Shown: piece after piece, positions 33,800-45,120 of the stretch
How the letters are laid out: each line of letters starts with the position of its first letter
How positions within the stretch are numbered: position 1 is the stretch's first letter
Source: Pseudeuparius sepicola
Lineage: Eukaryota; Arthropoda; Insecta; Coleoptera; Anthribidae
Reading direction: 5' to 3'
Assembly: GCA_963920635.1 (NCBI GenBank)
Contig: OY987299.1
Span: forward strand, 67,686,692 to 67,750,691
Length of the DNA: 64,000 nt
Translations under genes and position numbers: made by a program
The notes under the pieces: generated by a model
Database searches by the model: none
What the model saw: only the letters and a program-made list of their open reading frames with translations
Told to the model about the DNA's origin: nothing

Positions 33800-34483
33800 T
33801 TAACTATTGTTTTTTGGTATGCTTTTACTTTTTGTGGCGATGGCGGTAGTACGATTTGTTTGTGTAGGTTCCTTTTTATTTAATGCTTCATTGACCGTTG
33901 GGTGGGCATTCTGCTGGACGGCAGAAATACGGTTTTCTTCCGCATTAAATTTTTGGTTTTTAATATTCAATAGTTCTTTATGATTTTTTATTTTGTTTAG
34001 CTGTTTTTCTGTAGATGGCGCTGGATTAGCCGAGTTGTTTTTTGTTTTTCTTTTAGTTGAATTTTTATTTGCTCCGCTTGGCGGCGCTATATCGATGTTT
34101 ATCTTCAACAGATTTTTCAGAATGTCTAATTGGTTGCGTAATTCACCAATTAGAATGTTTTTATTCTTGATAATAGCTTTCAAGTATCTAACCTCTTTAT
34201 TCGGCCAATCTTTCCCTGTATCTTCTTCTGTCTCGATCGATGCAAACGAATCGTCCAGTGTTGTGTTCAATGACGATGTATCCAATGCGTTCAGTGCGTC
34301 ACAGCATATTAGTGCATTGTCTCCACACCTCTGGATGTTTTTCAGCTTACTGACACAGCTCAAATGATAGAACTTTTTGCATTTGTGGCACTGTTCGCGT
34401 TTTGTCACAGTTTTCGATGTACATACACCACAAGATTCAATATTTTGCGGACTATCTTTGTTTACATTACTACTACCCGCCAT
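33800..34483 (-). CDS. LINE C ORF1, PHD-type zinc finger part
   Basis: Begins with ATG at the LINE 5' end. CGVC, CHKC, YHLSC and C-CC spacing gives a PHD/RING-like finger at residues 18-63. A segment with Leu-rich heptads follows (LKAIIKNKNILIGELRNQ), then a Lys/Asn-rich low-complexity tail. ORF1 proteins of this type bind LINE RNA. It is separated from the RRM-like part by a stop near 33800. Confidence 0.8.
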   Translation of the reverse strand: MAGSSNVNKDSPQNIESCGVCTSKTVTKREQCHKCKKFYHLSCVSKLKNIQRCGDNALICCDALNALDTSSLNTTLDDSFASIETEEDTGKDWPNKEVRYLKAIIKNKNILIGELRNQLDILKNLLKINIDIAPPSGANKNSTKRKTKNNSANPAPSTEKQLNKIKNHKELLNIKNQKFNAEENRISAVQQNAHPTVNEALNKKEPTQTNRTTAIATKSKSIPKNNS

Positions 34484-34495
34484 GTTGAATGGCTC

Positions 34496-35190
34496 ACATG
34501 TTGTTCATGGTGCATTCCAGGCTGGTCACAAGGCCGCCTGCTGGAATGTTAATGAGTTTCTTAAGAGTATTTATTGGCTCTGTAAAGATTCACCTGTTCA
34601 AAGGGGTGCTTATCAAGTAATTACAGGTAAAATTGTGTTTTGACTACTAGTTGATTAATATTCTCAGCCATTAACTTTAAACTTTTTAGGTAGTAACGAT
34701 TATCCAAAAAAAATTTGCAATATAAGATGGCTGGAAAGTGTTCCAGCTGCCAATAAAGCCCTTCATATTTTTGATAATATAAAGAAATATGTACTACATG
34801 AGACTATGAAACTACCTAATACAACAACTTCTAAAACTATCAAAAAAACTTTAGATAACAAACTGATAAAATGTAAAGTGTCCTTCTTTGCCATGATTGC
34901 CACTTCGTTTGAAGAATTTTTGAAAAAATTTCAGTCGCCATCCCCTTTAGTTTCTTATCACAGTAAAAATTTGGAAGTTTTACTAAGATCACTTTACGAC
35001 AGAATTAAAAAAAATCAAGTTTAGACCAAATATAACAGCATTACTTAAGTTAGATTTGGAAAATTCGAATCATCTAAAACCTTTGCCTGAAGTAGATATA
35101 GGATTTATAGGGTTTCAGTTGAAATAACAGCTCTTGAAAGAAAAAGGCAAAAATAACAGATGTTGCAGTATATGAAACAAAGAGTATTGA
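34496..35190 (+). pseudogene. hAT-like transposase-related gene, 3' portion, with an intact intron
   Basis: VVHGAFQAGHKAACWNVNEF and SPVQRGAYQVITG end at a donor (CAG|GTAAAA at 34627). The acceptor TTTTTAG at about 34690 restores the frame as GSNDYPKKICNIRWLESVPA. This continues to FEEFLKKFQSPSPLVSY and, after a stop near 35022, NITALLKLDLENSNHLKPL. The pattern matches the C-terminal half of the protein started at 31045. A 64-bp spliced intron in the relic shows it was a multi-exon gene. Confidence 0.7.
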
Positions 35191-35670
35191 TAGAAGACTG
35201 ACGGAACTCCGTACAAAGGTTTAACGATTTTTAATCAATCAATACATGTCATGTATTAATGAATAGGTGAGTTTTTAATATTAGCAGACCTGTGCTAAAA
35301 ATTATTTTTTTTTAGATTTCTTACTAGGTAAAAATGGATTTTAGAAGATTGTATTTTTGGACATCGAAGAATTATGCAAAAATATATTTTTTTATTTTAG
35401 ATTTTAATTTCTAATAATAATAATAAAATAGTAATATAGCATTTATTGCCCAACAGGTAACCCCCATTTACAGGACAAGTATATAATAAAGAGTAAGATA
35501 ATCACATATGCATATTAGGTACTAATAAACTATACATAAAAGACTACATAAAGAAAGCAGGATAAAGAAGCAATATAAAAAAGTAATATAAAAACCCGGA
35601 TATAAGTGACAAAACATTACAGTGAAAAAAGGCAAATAATTATGGTGTATACACAGAACACAGAAAAAGT

Positions 35671-38540
35671 TTAAAAAGTGAAGTTGTCTAAATTATCAGC
35701 AGCCTCTCTTAGAATTACATTCAGATTATGAAAATTAATATCACAGTGTTCACTCAGCTTATTAAAGTTATCACACATTAAAAACAAAGGTGTTCTAAAA
35801 AATAAATTTGTTCTCGCTCTATCACAATAAAAAGTGTTTGAGTTGCGAGTTCTAATGATAGATGGAACATAAAAATTAATTTGAGAGACGAGATCACATG
35901 CATCTATCTCGTTATGCAGAATCTTATGCAAAAACTTCAGTGCTGCACATTTCCTTCTCAAATCTAAGGACTGAATCTGAAACCTAGTTGTTAGCTCAAC
36001 ATATGGAGTACCCATCGCGGGATATATTCCGTCTACCCTAAAAGCCAAAAATTTTAGAAACTTTTTCTGTACGCGTTCAATGGCTACTTTATGGCATCTA
36101 TAAAATGGACACCATATGATTGAGGCATATTCAAGTTTAGAGCGAACAAAAGCTGAGAACAAGACTAACAAAGGACTGAATTGTGTGAAAGTACGACAAT
36201 TTCTTACTATGAAGCCATATGCCTTAGAGGCCTGGGTAACCTTCCATGAAATATGGTCGACAAACGACAACTTTGAGTCAAAAATGACACCTAAATCCTT
36301 CACTGAATCGCATCGAGAAAGAGCACATCCGGAAACACTATAGTTGTGTGCCAAAGTCGATTGTTTTTTAGTATAGCTCAAGACTTTACATTTAGCAATA
36401 TTCAAGTGAAGCCGGTTTTCGTTGCACCACTGATGAATACGATCAAGATCAAGCTGTAAGTGTATGCAATCCTCAATGGTATTAACCTCGGCATATAATT
36501 TTAGATCATCAGCAAATAGCACTCTACCACAACTGAGCGAGTTCGCAATATCATCAACAAACAAGAGAAACAATAAGGGTCCCAGATTCGAGCCCTGTGG
36601 GACACCTGATTTTGGAGTATATTCAAACGAGTGAAATCCGTTATAGAAAACAGACTGTTTACGCTGATCAAGGTAATTGCACAACAAGGCCAATGCAGAG
36701 GAATTAAGACCATACATATTAATCTTCTCTATGAGTATACCATGATCAAGTCTATCGAACGCTTTCGCAAAATCAGTGTATATTACATCAACTTGCTTTT
36801 GTTTGTCAAGACGGCTCGCTACAAATTGAGTGAAGCATGTTAAATTCGTGACAGTGGATCTCTTTGACAGAAATCCATGTTGATGTGGGGAAAGGACATT
36901 GCGTACAGATGGATAAATTCTGTTATACAAAACGACTTCAAAAACCTTGGCAAAGTTCGACAAAATAGATATAGGCCGATAATTTCGCACATCAGAAGGA
37001 TCACCAGACTTCAAAACCGGGCACACCCTTGACATCTTCCAAATGTCAGGGAAGGTGTTGCTGCTAGTAGCTAAATTAAACAATGTAAGTAGTGGAGCCG
37101 AAAGAACACCAATGCAGTCTTTAACAAGAAAGGAGGGAATAGAGTCCGGACCGGAAGTTAACTTATTTTTCAATTTCGATGATGCAATAATTATTTCCCG
37201 CTCCGTAATGCCTGCAAAATCGATACTGGAAGAGTCGCCCAACACAAAGTTTCCACGTCCGGTGCCACCAACATGTGGCACAACAAACACGCTCTCAAAG
37301 TAACTTGCAAAACCATCAACTATACCTGTAGGGGAGTCAAAAGTTACGTCATTAAGTCTCATCTCACCAGGTATCCTCGTTGAATTATTCTTAGAGTGTA
37401 CAAATGCCCAAAAACTCTGAGGATCAAACGAAACAGATGCCTGGACTTGCTCTAAATAACGGTGATATGCAACTGAGATAAGTTGTTTTACCAATAACCT
37501 CAATCTTCTGAACTCATCGAGAAATACATTATTCCTATTTGCTTTATATTTCTTAAAAACCTTTGCCTTCAGTTTTATAGTACTAATTATTTCGGCAGTG
37601 TACCAGGATGGGTATTTATGGCTGAAATTTTTGAACTTGGGAACACACTTGTCAAAAATTCGGTTTATATAACTATAAAAACTATTTACTGCCTGATTGA
37701 CATCATTAATACCATCCAAGAAGGACCAGTCTGCCTGAAGAAAAGCCTGATAAAGATCAGGATAATTAGCCTTGCGAAAATTATAGGAACTATCATCGTT
37801 GCGTGAAGGAAAGGCCTCCAGTTTATGAGCAAGGTCTTCAATACTTATTTCCAATGCTGGATGATATAGTGCTTCCTCAGGTACCAGAGGCGCATTGTCC
37901 CTTGACACAGCACAGTTAAAGTTAGATATGACCAAATCAAGCAATCTATTCATTCCATTGAGAACGCCATTGAATTGGCGCATGTTAAGAAAACTTAACA
38001 GGCCATGAACTGCATTGACTTTTCTGTCTGAATTATCTGAGTGGACAAAGTGTGAACAATTAAAATCACCCAGTAAAATGACATTCCCTGACTGCAAAAA
38101 CTGAACCTCTTCAATAGCTTCACAAAACAACTCAAAAACGTCAACAGATACAGATGGTGGGATATAGACAACAACGATATAAAAACATTTGAAATCAATC
38201 ATACATTTACAGATTATAACATCAATTAGAGGAAAGCTATTGTCTAGTTCCGGTACATCCATAACTTTACATTGTATAACATGTTTCATGGCTAAAAGCA
38301 CTCCACCACCGCACTGCTCATTGACGACATTGAATTTTCGATCCTTCCGAAAGATTACATACTGGCTTGGAAACAGTTCACTACTAAGGATATCCGGATG
38401 CAGGTTTGTTTCGCATAATGCCAAAATGTCATAATCACAAGCACTAATAGACGACGAAAAAATGTGAAACTTCGATCGAAGCCCACGAACGTTTTGAAAA
38501 TAAATTAGTAAGTTGGAGGAGTTACTGCTGGGCCTGATTA
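35671..38540 (-). CDS. LINE D ORF2: APE endonuclease plus reverse transcriptase
   Basis: The frame is open from inside ORF1's end. Endonuclease blocks appear in order: YFQNVRGLRSK (the Asn), LCETNL (catalytic Glu), GGGVLLAMK, VVVYIPPS, LLGDFNCS, LDLVISN and HPALEI. The RT follows: SGPDSIPSFLVKD, NYRPISILSNFAKVFE, VDVIYTDFAKAFDRLDHG (first Asp), SGVPQGSNLGPLLF, RVLFADDLKLY (catalytic FADD) and KDLGVIFDSKL. The C-terminal tail follows. No ATG lies between the ORF1 stop and the endonuclease Asn block; the first candidate near 38424 is TTG. Translation probably couples to ORF1 by reinitiation or a -1 shift. Length and domains match an intact LINE ORF2. Confidence 0.93.
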
Positions 38541-39284
38541 GTTTTCCGAAACAATTTTTGGGATACCATTTACGTATTTAATTCGTAAGTTAGATTCACC
38601 TGAGTTTAGTCGCTCCTGTAATTCATCCTTTAGTTTTCTGTAGTAGGACTGCTGCCGTACGGTACGATCATAAGAAATGGATATCTTGTCCTTGAATTGA
38701 GAATTTCTAAGCGCTTTGCTATTTCGGATGAGATCAACAACATGTTGATCACAGTCTAACTGAATTTTTATGGGCCTACATTTACCTTCAACAGGTCGAC
38801 CAAGTCGGAAAGGCTTAATCTCATCGACATTAAAATTCGGTTTCAAAACATATAACACATCCTTGACAGCTCTCTTATCGGCAGACCTCTGATCTGCATC
38901 AGACTCGTTCTGGTTCTGCTCAGGAATACCAAACAATACAATATTTTTACGTCTCTTTGCACGTTCATCAACCTCAGCAACGATTTCCTCGAACAAAGTA
39001 TCTTGGTTCACAGATGTATTGTCTACGTTAATCGATTTTAGCTCTTGGATATCCTCCTGAAGCTTCATTATAATGGCTTTCAAATCCTTTATATCGCTTC
39101 CAAGCGATCTGCAGGACCTACAAGACCAGTCATAGCCCTTGTTGGAGTTGAGCATTCGAACCTCTGCCGACGTAATATCAACACAAGAGTTTTTAAACTG
39201 CTTCTTACAAACAGAACACTTTATCATAGAAATAGCATCATATGATTTATTGCAGCAAGCACAAACCACCGATACTGGAGCCAT
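38538..39284 (-). CDS. LINE D ORF1: zinc finger, coiled coil, RRM-like RNA-binding protein
   Basis: 248 codons from ATG. Residues 8-60 form a PHD-like finger (CACC, CSVC, C-VD, CRSC). Residues 60-85 are a short coiled coil (IKDLKAIIMKLQEDIQELKS). Residues 110-240 resemble the ORF1 RNA-binding domain (RRKNIVLFGIPE, RLGRPVEGKCRPIKI, SYDRT). ORF1p coats LINE RNA. Its stop overlaps the open frame of ORF2, which is in the -1 frame. Confidence 0.9.
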   Translation of the reverse strand: MAPVSVVCACCNKSYDAISMIKCSVCKKQFKNSCVDITSAEVRMLNSNKGYDWSCRSCRSLGSDIKDLKAIIMKLQEDIQELKSINVDNTSVNQDTLFEEIVAEVDERAKRRKNIVLFGIPEQNQNESDADQRSADKRAVKDVLYVLKPNFNVDEIKPFRLGRPVEGKCRPIKIQLDCDQHVVDLIRNSKALRNSQFKDKISISYDRTVRQQSYYRKLKDELQERLNSGESNLRIKYVNGIPKIVSEN

Positions 39285-39560
39285 GTAGTTAGATTAATAT
39301 CAATCCAGCTGAATTTTAAAGTTTCAAGTCAACTCAAAACAATGGACCGCCCATGCAGATTGTCCCGACCCAGTCTTGTATTTTAAACAAAAAAGAACAG
39401 CACAGCACGCTATTCGGAGCAAAAACAGCCACAAAACGCGTACATACGCCGATTACGATGGTACTTTTACATGTAAGACTTACTGTCGCTGCCAGGTAGT
39501 CAGTGGAGGGATCTCGGGAAATTTATCTGCTTGGAGACTGCTCAAATCGAAGTGGTAACA

Positions 39561-40730
39561 AACAGGAGCTCAAAAACACATCTGGCGCAGACAAACAGCT
39601 CGGACGACATAAATAAAAACAAAATAAAACAAATAAATATATAAACATATTTATATTTTTTAATGTTATTCGTTTTTGTTATTTTCTGTTTACCTACCTA
39701 CCACTAAAAAAAAAAACAGAAAAGATCATTAAAACAAGCTGAAAAATTGAATTTTGGAGTCAGGGAAAACCTGGAATAGGGAATTTTATCTATACTGAAA
39801 ACTCCAAACCCTGAAGAATATTCTCCAGCTCAAAGATTCGCAGTAAGAATCGCTTTTTAACCTTTTACTAATTCCCAGGTATTAGACTATAGATAAGCTC
39901 TAGCAAATCAGTGGGAACATTACAGAAAAATAATAAAACATCAATAACTATGGCGCTCCGGAGCCTCAGACCAACATAGTTGTGACAGAAAATTCTTCCA
40001 AACTAATCTTAAAATTATAAAACTGTAAGTAGAACACCGAAATTTAAAATGTACGTGCGAAGTCTGTGTGGAGTTTGATTGGGTTGTAAAGTAGTGCAAA
40101 TGTGTTGCTGATAGAACAACTTTAGAGGCATTTTTCATTACATTACTAAAAGCTGTGTAAGCAGAGCAGTTCCGAACTAGTAACTACTGTCAATATCATT
40201 GGAGAGTTTGTAGAGATGATATAAATGAGTATTTTTCAGTAACAGGTACGTTATGTTCCGGTTCCGTGTCGATACCTGTTCCAAAGACTAGTTATTTTGT
40301 ACCTAGTATTTTATTGTAGAATCCCGCATCCCCCAGCGGCAATGCGTCCCGACTGTTACTGTTCCGAGTATAGTTTCTGCACCAGTCTGCCATCTGCCGA
40401 TCTTTGGTCAACCTGCTACCCGCTAGTCCTGCTGCTGGTGCAGGCAGTGCAGAATAAGAATATTCAGATCTCACTGAGCACGAAATCGGTCGGGTCGAGC
40501 CGTCCACCTGTAACCGGAACGTCGGGAACTAGTATTTTAGAAAACTCGTATCTTTTATGTTACGTTACCTGCCCATACCTATTACTAAATATGCCTTCCT
40601 AGTATTTTGTGTCATCTCTAAGAGTTTGTATTTTATCATTTCTTTTAGATAATCACATTGCCAGTTACAAGTTAACATAGCCAATGTTACTAATGTCAAT
40701 AGGTCAACTAAATAAAAAAAAAACTAAGTA
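39561..40730. other. No gene seen
   Basis: AT-rich DNA with one more GC-balanced patch (40250-40540). That patch contains repeated ACTAGTATTTTA-like words (about 40305, 40530, 40600). No recognisable coding region. Confidence 0.35.
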
Positions 40731-40734
40731 AATT

Positions 40735-41375
40735 CCAAATTTTTGTTTGTTCTACTAATCTACTATTTATTTCGACATATTTTCAAAAATATGTTTCAAT
40801 TTAAATTTTGTTCTTCATTAAACCTATTGGTTCCTTTTTTATGAACAAAATTTCAACAGAAAAATATTTTTGAACTTTTAAACTAAAGAAAAGGAATAGC
40901 AGAAACACAAAAATTAAATTTTTACTATGGGTTTTTTGTATTTTACGTCACTATTTAGAGTTTAATCTCTAAAGTAACATTAAATAGTCATGTAAAATTT
41001 CGTGTTCAAACACTAAATTTTAAACTTTCGAGTTTAAACTTGAAATAGTGACCTAAAATTACATGTTACAACTCGCAATTTTACACTATATTTTAGCCAG
41101 ACTACAAATTTTATTTTAGGTCTCCCTTCTAGGCCTCCATAAAATACAAAAAACCTAAAGTAAAAATTAAGGGGTTGTTTTTCTGCTAATCCTTTTCGTT
41201 AGTTAAAAAAGTTCAAATATACGTTACTGTTTAAATTTTGCTCATAGAAAAGAACTGATAATTTTGCCGATATTTTTGAACTTTTTGACAAATGGAGAGA
41301 TATTAAAAATATATTGAAATAAATGGTGGATTAGTAGAAAAACAAAAATTTAATTTTCACTTTAGATTTTTTGTA
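40735..41375. mobile_element. Foldback element with arms of about 210 bp
   Basis: Left arm TTTTTGTTTGTTCTACTAAT, CTATTTATTTC and GTATTTTACG pair with the right arm GAAATAAATGGTGGATTAGTAG and AAACAAAAATTT. The central part is AT-rich. No TIR motif or target site was identified. Confidence 0.7.
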
Positions 41376-41873
41376 TTTAGGAATAGCTATTACGGAACAT
41401 TACTATGAAGGTTCTAAATCAGTTTAGTTTTTTAAACCAAATTGTCATGTAATATAGTTTATAAACGCTTATAAAATAGTCGTATATGCCACTACTTTAT
41501 ATTTTTGTTGCAAAAGCTTGTGTGATAAATTTATAAAGCATTTTAGTTGCAGACAGCAAGGAGTTCTGTGAGCTACCCTAATAATATAAATTATTGTGTT
41601 AGAAACTACAATAAATATAATTATTGTTAGATTCAAAAAACAAATACAAATACCACATGTAGCTACCATATCAGTAATCTACACAAAAAATAAAGTTACT
41701 CGTGTTTTTCTTTTTGGGCACAGGCCCAGATTAAGGAAAATATGGATCCATAGAAATGACCATTAATTTTAGTTATTCAGCCATAAAATGTGAATTTTAA
41801 ATGTAAAAATTAGTTTACTACATCAAATGTCAATTTCCTGCTTCTACAGCCTGTATATTTTTTTCCTTTTGAG
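41376..41873. other. No gene seen; 3' end of intron 1
   Basis: AT-rich intronic sequence leading to the acceptor of the helicase exon. A polypyrimidine run precedes TTTTGAG at 41867-41873. A second candidate acceptor CTACAG ends at 41849. Confidence 0.5.
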
Positions 41874-42076
41874 ATAAATGAAGTCAACATATATGACCAG
41901 AAAGGCATAGGAGAAGATGATGAAGATGCCCCCGAACAGTTTAGCCCTGCCGAAGCCAGTTTACTTGCCAAAATTATCCGAAGAGGTCTTGTGGAAAGTA
42001 AGCAAGACATCGAAGTGCAGAGGAGAGATCCAAAGTCACCACTATACTCTATTAAAACATTTGAGGCTCTTAATTT
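41874..42076 (+). CDS. DDX19/Dbp5-like RNA helicase, exon 2 (N-terminal domain before the Q motif)
   Basis: Reads INEVNIYDQKGIGEDDEDAP, then PAEASLLAKIIRRGLVES, KQDIEVQRRDPKSPLYSIK and TFEALNL. The block EVQRRDPKSPLYSIKTFEALNL is highly diagnostic of DDX19/Dbp5, where it precedes the Q motif. In vertebrate proteins this N-terminal extension includes the autoregulatory helix that folds into the helicase cleft. The exon ends in phase 2 at a GTAAGA donor (42077). It joins to 47860 to complete the Leu codon, giving NPNLLKGVY. An upstream acceptor at 41849 is possible. Strong identification. Confidence 0.92.
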
Positions 42077-42837
42077 GTAAGAAATTAATCATTTTGGTAA
42101 TTATGTAGTGTAGCGACCTCTGATTTTTGTTTTACATGATACTAGAACTTAGAATTTAGAAATTATTATTCTTTTTGCTTCTAGTATAAACTAGAAAATA
42201 ACCCTTCTACGGAAGCTAATTAAAATTAGACTTCCCGTACTGGTGTTACAGTTGTTGCAATAACTGTAATTTAAACATTATACAAGGTGTCCATTTTACA
42301 TGGTTCACTCAAAATATCTCTGCTAACAATAATTCCAGAGCACTCTTGACCAGTATAAAGTTTCATAAAAATTCAGCATTTTGAGATGGCTGAGAGAAAA
42401 ATACCTTGTACATTTTTGTATAGCATCTTTGCACACCAACACTTTGAGATGAATGGTCCTGTTGACAATTCAAATGTTTTGAGGGGATTCCATGGCACAC
42501 TTGACTCGTCTAGATGCCTTTAAAATCCTATTTTGCTCAATTTTGACACCCTGCAGAATATTTTTTTGTTCAAATTTGGTATTGGGTTTTGGGCTGTCCT
42601 GATTAACGCTATGCTGTCAGATTTTAAGTAAAAAGTCGCGAAATGGTTTTTGTAAAAATCGGGGGTATAAAAAAATTTTAGCCGGCCCTGGATTGGCATT
42701 TTGAAAATGGTAGGAAGATGAAAAGAGCGGTTTATGAAGGCCTTTCAAACAAATAAAAGTTCAGGTGATTATCTCCAAAAGAAAGATTTTACACTAAAAG
42801 TATATTGAAATTTTATTAAACAAATAATAATTTAAGC

Positions 42838-43322
42838 GTATTATTCATTACTAATTACTTGAAACATGTCACAATCATTATTCTTCGTGACACTGTGTGT
42901 TCCTGTGGCTCCCCCTTCTTCAGAAAGTGCTGCATGGGAGCATCTTCCAGTGCCTTGAGCCCCCTTCCGGTGCCCAGAGCCCAAATACAGTGCCTGAAGG
43001 TCACTTTTGTTGCCATAAATGAACTCCCCGACCTCAAAAACATAAGTATCGACACCTCACATGATCCTGTGTGCCTTAGAAACATTAATCGGCCTCAGAC
43101 GGCCATTTTTTAAAATGACGGCTTTTGACCAACTTCCGGTTCTCTGATCGCTTTTCTGGGATTTGTAGAGTCAAAATCATGCAGAATCGACACCCAGCTC
43201 CTGTCTCTTGGTCTTTTTAATTTTTAAAAAAATTTTAACATTAAATTTCTCTCACCCCCTATAAAATCTGCCCACAAGGAAAATGTCATGTGTTCCTCGG
43301 GCCAAATCGACCAAATGAGTCT
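42838..43322 (-). repeat. Dispersed repeat family R, copy 3 (left of the solo LTR)
   Basis: The reverse complement of 27420-27775 joins directly to a segment matching 29160-29320. It is interrupted at 43322 by a solo LTR and continues at 43744-43815 (AAAGAACAACTATACCAAGT). This copy shows that the two pieces at 27 and 29 kb belong to one family. Confidence 0.75.
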
Positions 43323-43739
43323 TGTAGCGGAGTCCTGCATTTTGGTCATGTTGTGTTATTGAATTTGTTGTGTTGGCTCCATAGATGGCTCCACTTGTTC
43401 ATTTTCGGGCGAATTTTACTTTTTACGCACTCTAAATAAAAAGTCCATGCGGCTGCTTTTTTCGGTCGTTTCAAGTTATTGGTCGTCGAGCCTTTGTGCT
43501 GGTGTCTTTATAGTGAAACGCTAATATTCAACATTATATAAAATTTGAATCACCGCGGGCTTAGTACCAGGTAATGAACATGTAACTTTTTGAAGCGTTT
43601 AACATTTAACTAATTATGTTTCTTTTTTCTACAGCACTGTAGGGCATATTTTTTTCTACAAAATAAAAGTAGACCCTCGACGACCATCTGGGATATTTTT
43701 ATTTGCCACAGAACACACCCCTCACGTTTTTCTGTTACA
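43323..43739. mobile_element. Solo LTR (417 bp) with 4-bp target duplication
   Basis: Begins TGTAGCGGAGTCCTGC and ends TTTTCTGTTACA, so the ends form TGTA...TACA. It is flanked by GTCT at 43319-43322 and 43740-43743. The empty site is preserved in the repeat copy at about 29320 (AAATGGGTCTAAGGAAC). A 4-bp duplication fits Gypsy or BEL/Pao LTRs. No internal region remains. Confidence 0.82.
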
Positions 43740-44780
43740 GTCTAAAGAACAACTATACCAAGTGGCACCTTGGTATCACAAATTGCCGTTTATTTTTGCG
43801 TACCGCTATACTATATATCAACATAATATCTTACCACCTAGACAGTGGATCTGGATGATATGTTTCATGATACTGATAGTGGCAGAATATCCGACTTAAT
43901 TTTTCTTGATTATTCTAAGGCTAAGACAGGATTAACCTTCATTTAATAAATTATATTATTCATTATATACCTGGGCTTCTCCTGTGACGGAATATAAATA
44001 TTGGATTTTGGGAAAACATGTTTGTTTGTGATGTTTTCTTCTTTGTAATTATGTATTGCTAAAAACTATAACAGGGTTCATATTTTACCAACCATGTATT
44101 GGGAGTAGTTTGATATCTCCGCGTGTAGATGGCGCCACTGGCCCATAATGGAAACCTTAGTTGAGTTATTAATTAAAAGTACAGATGTCGCCTCCGGTGC
44201 TAATAAGTGAATATCTCCTTATCTTTGAAATCAAACTGCTATTTTTTTTATGGGATTTTTTATAACTCCTGTGAAAGGAAATTTGGAACCTTTCTTCGTT
44301 CTGTTGCCTCTTGTCAGAGCTAGGTAGCTGTTTGTTTTCATTGTTGCACTATATTTTATTTAATAATTTATCACTGTAATCGGAAATTAGTACCAGGTAG
44401 GTTGAAATATTTGCTGTATTAAAAATAAGTATTCTATTGTTAAATATTATTACAGTTTTGACTTGTTCACAAACGCATGTAAAGATCTCACGGTTCATCC
44501 ACGTGTGCCTACTCCTAATAAAGAACCCTGGGCAAGACGTTTTGGAATTTCATTGCTAGGCTGAACCCACAGAAACATCCTCCTGCACTTTATTAAGAAT
44601 TACACAACAGAATGTAGTTTGTGAGTACTCGCAATGTAAATTCGCTTGTTTTACTTTGAGTAACATATACTATTTTATCTTCAAGCCCTTGAAATAACTA
44701 GAATCAGGTCAAATCAAGAAACTACTAATTATTTCAGTGTTAGTGTCAGATATTAGTTAATTTATGAAAACGATCTTCAA

Positions 44781-44890
44781 AAGTGTCTATAGCCCAGCCG
44801 GTAAAGGCGCTTGCCTATGAAAGAGTCATTTCTGTTATCTCAGGTTCAATTCTTTTTTAAAACTATCAACAAAATACAGATTTTATTGTT
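44781..44890 (+). mobile_element. tRNA-derived SINE (+), one half of an inverted pair
   Basis: Polymerase III A box TAGCCCAGCCGG (44790-44801) and B box GGTTCAATTC (44843-44852) are spaced about 53 bp apart, as in tRNA-like heads. The body and tail read CAACAAAATACAGATTTTATTG. The tail matches that of the minus-strand copy just downstream. Confidence 0.65.
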
Positions 44891-44924
44891 AATATTGCAC
44901 TATATTGCAGTAAAATGAAATAGT

Positions 44925-45062
44925 AAACAACAAAATCTGTATTTTTGTTGAGAATTAAAAAAGTAAATCCATGATGTGGGATTTGAACCGATGATAAAAT
45001 AAATTATACTTTCAGAGGCAACCTCCGTTACCAGTTACGCTACTGCCACTTCTGAAGGTTGG
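44925..45062 (-). mobile_element. tRNA-derived SINE (-), second half of the inverted pair
   Basis: On the minus strand the A box is TAGCGTAACTGG (45031-45042), the B box GGTTCAAATCC (44979-44989), and the tail CTCAACAAAAATACAGATTT. The two copies meet tail to tail, so transcription through them would give a hairpin. Confidence 0.65.
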
Positions 45063-45120
45063 CCTCATGAAGTGACTCATATCTGATGTAGCATTGAAAT
45101 AATTCGATTTTAATTAATAA

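Larger units (their letters stand above)
31519..34495 (-). mobile_element. LINE C (CR1/Jockey-like) inserted in the hAT-like gene
   Basis: A minus-strand LINE with a 6-bp target duplication ACATGT (31513-31518 and 34496-34501). From its 5' end (34495) it carries ORF1, endonuclease remnants and the start of RT. The 3' part of RT is deleted and only an AT-rich tail remains at 31519-31645. It is complete at the 5' end but internally rearranged. Confidence 0.85.
35403..39560 (-). mobile_element. LINE D: nearly full-length two-ORF CR1/Jockey-like element
   Basis: Minus strand: a 5' UTR (about 39285-39560, end uncertain), ORF1 (38538-39284), ORF2 (from about 38540 to 35671), a 3' UTR of about 260 bp with AATAAA (near 35442), and a TTATTATTATTA tail at 35403-35420. 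Both ORFs are uninterrupted, making this the best-preserved retrotransposon in the window. I could not identify a target duplication. Confidence 0.88.
11824..41873 (+). other. Inferred first intron of the DDX19-like gene (about 30 kb)
   Basis: If exons 11761-11823 and 41874-42076 belong together, everything between is one intron (GTAATA donor, TTTTGAG acceptor). It consists almost wholly of nested transposable elements listed separately here. A second acceptor (CTACAG at 41849) would give the same phase and add eight hydrophobic residues to exon 2, which seems less likely. Confidence 0.5.

Noticed and set aside
42108..42248. Short LTR/TRIM starting TGTAGCG and ending GTTACA
   Set aside because: Only the first seven bases match the solo LTR, and flanking bases (GTAG/GTTG) are not an exact duplication; left as a remark.
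44781..44855. Functional tRNA gene
   Set aside because: A and B boxes are present but no cloverleaf acceptor stem or anticodon arm forms, and a second inverted copy shares the tail; SINE is the better explanation.
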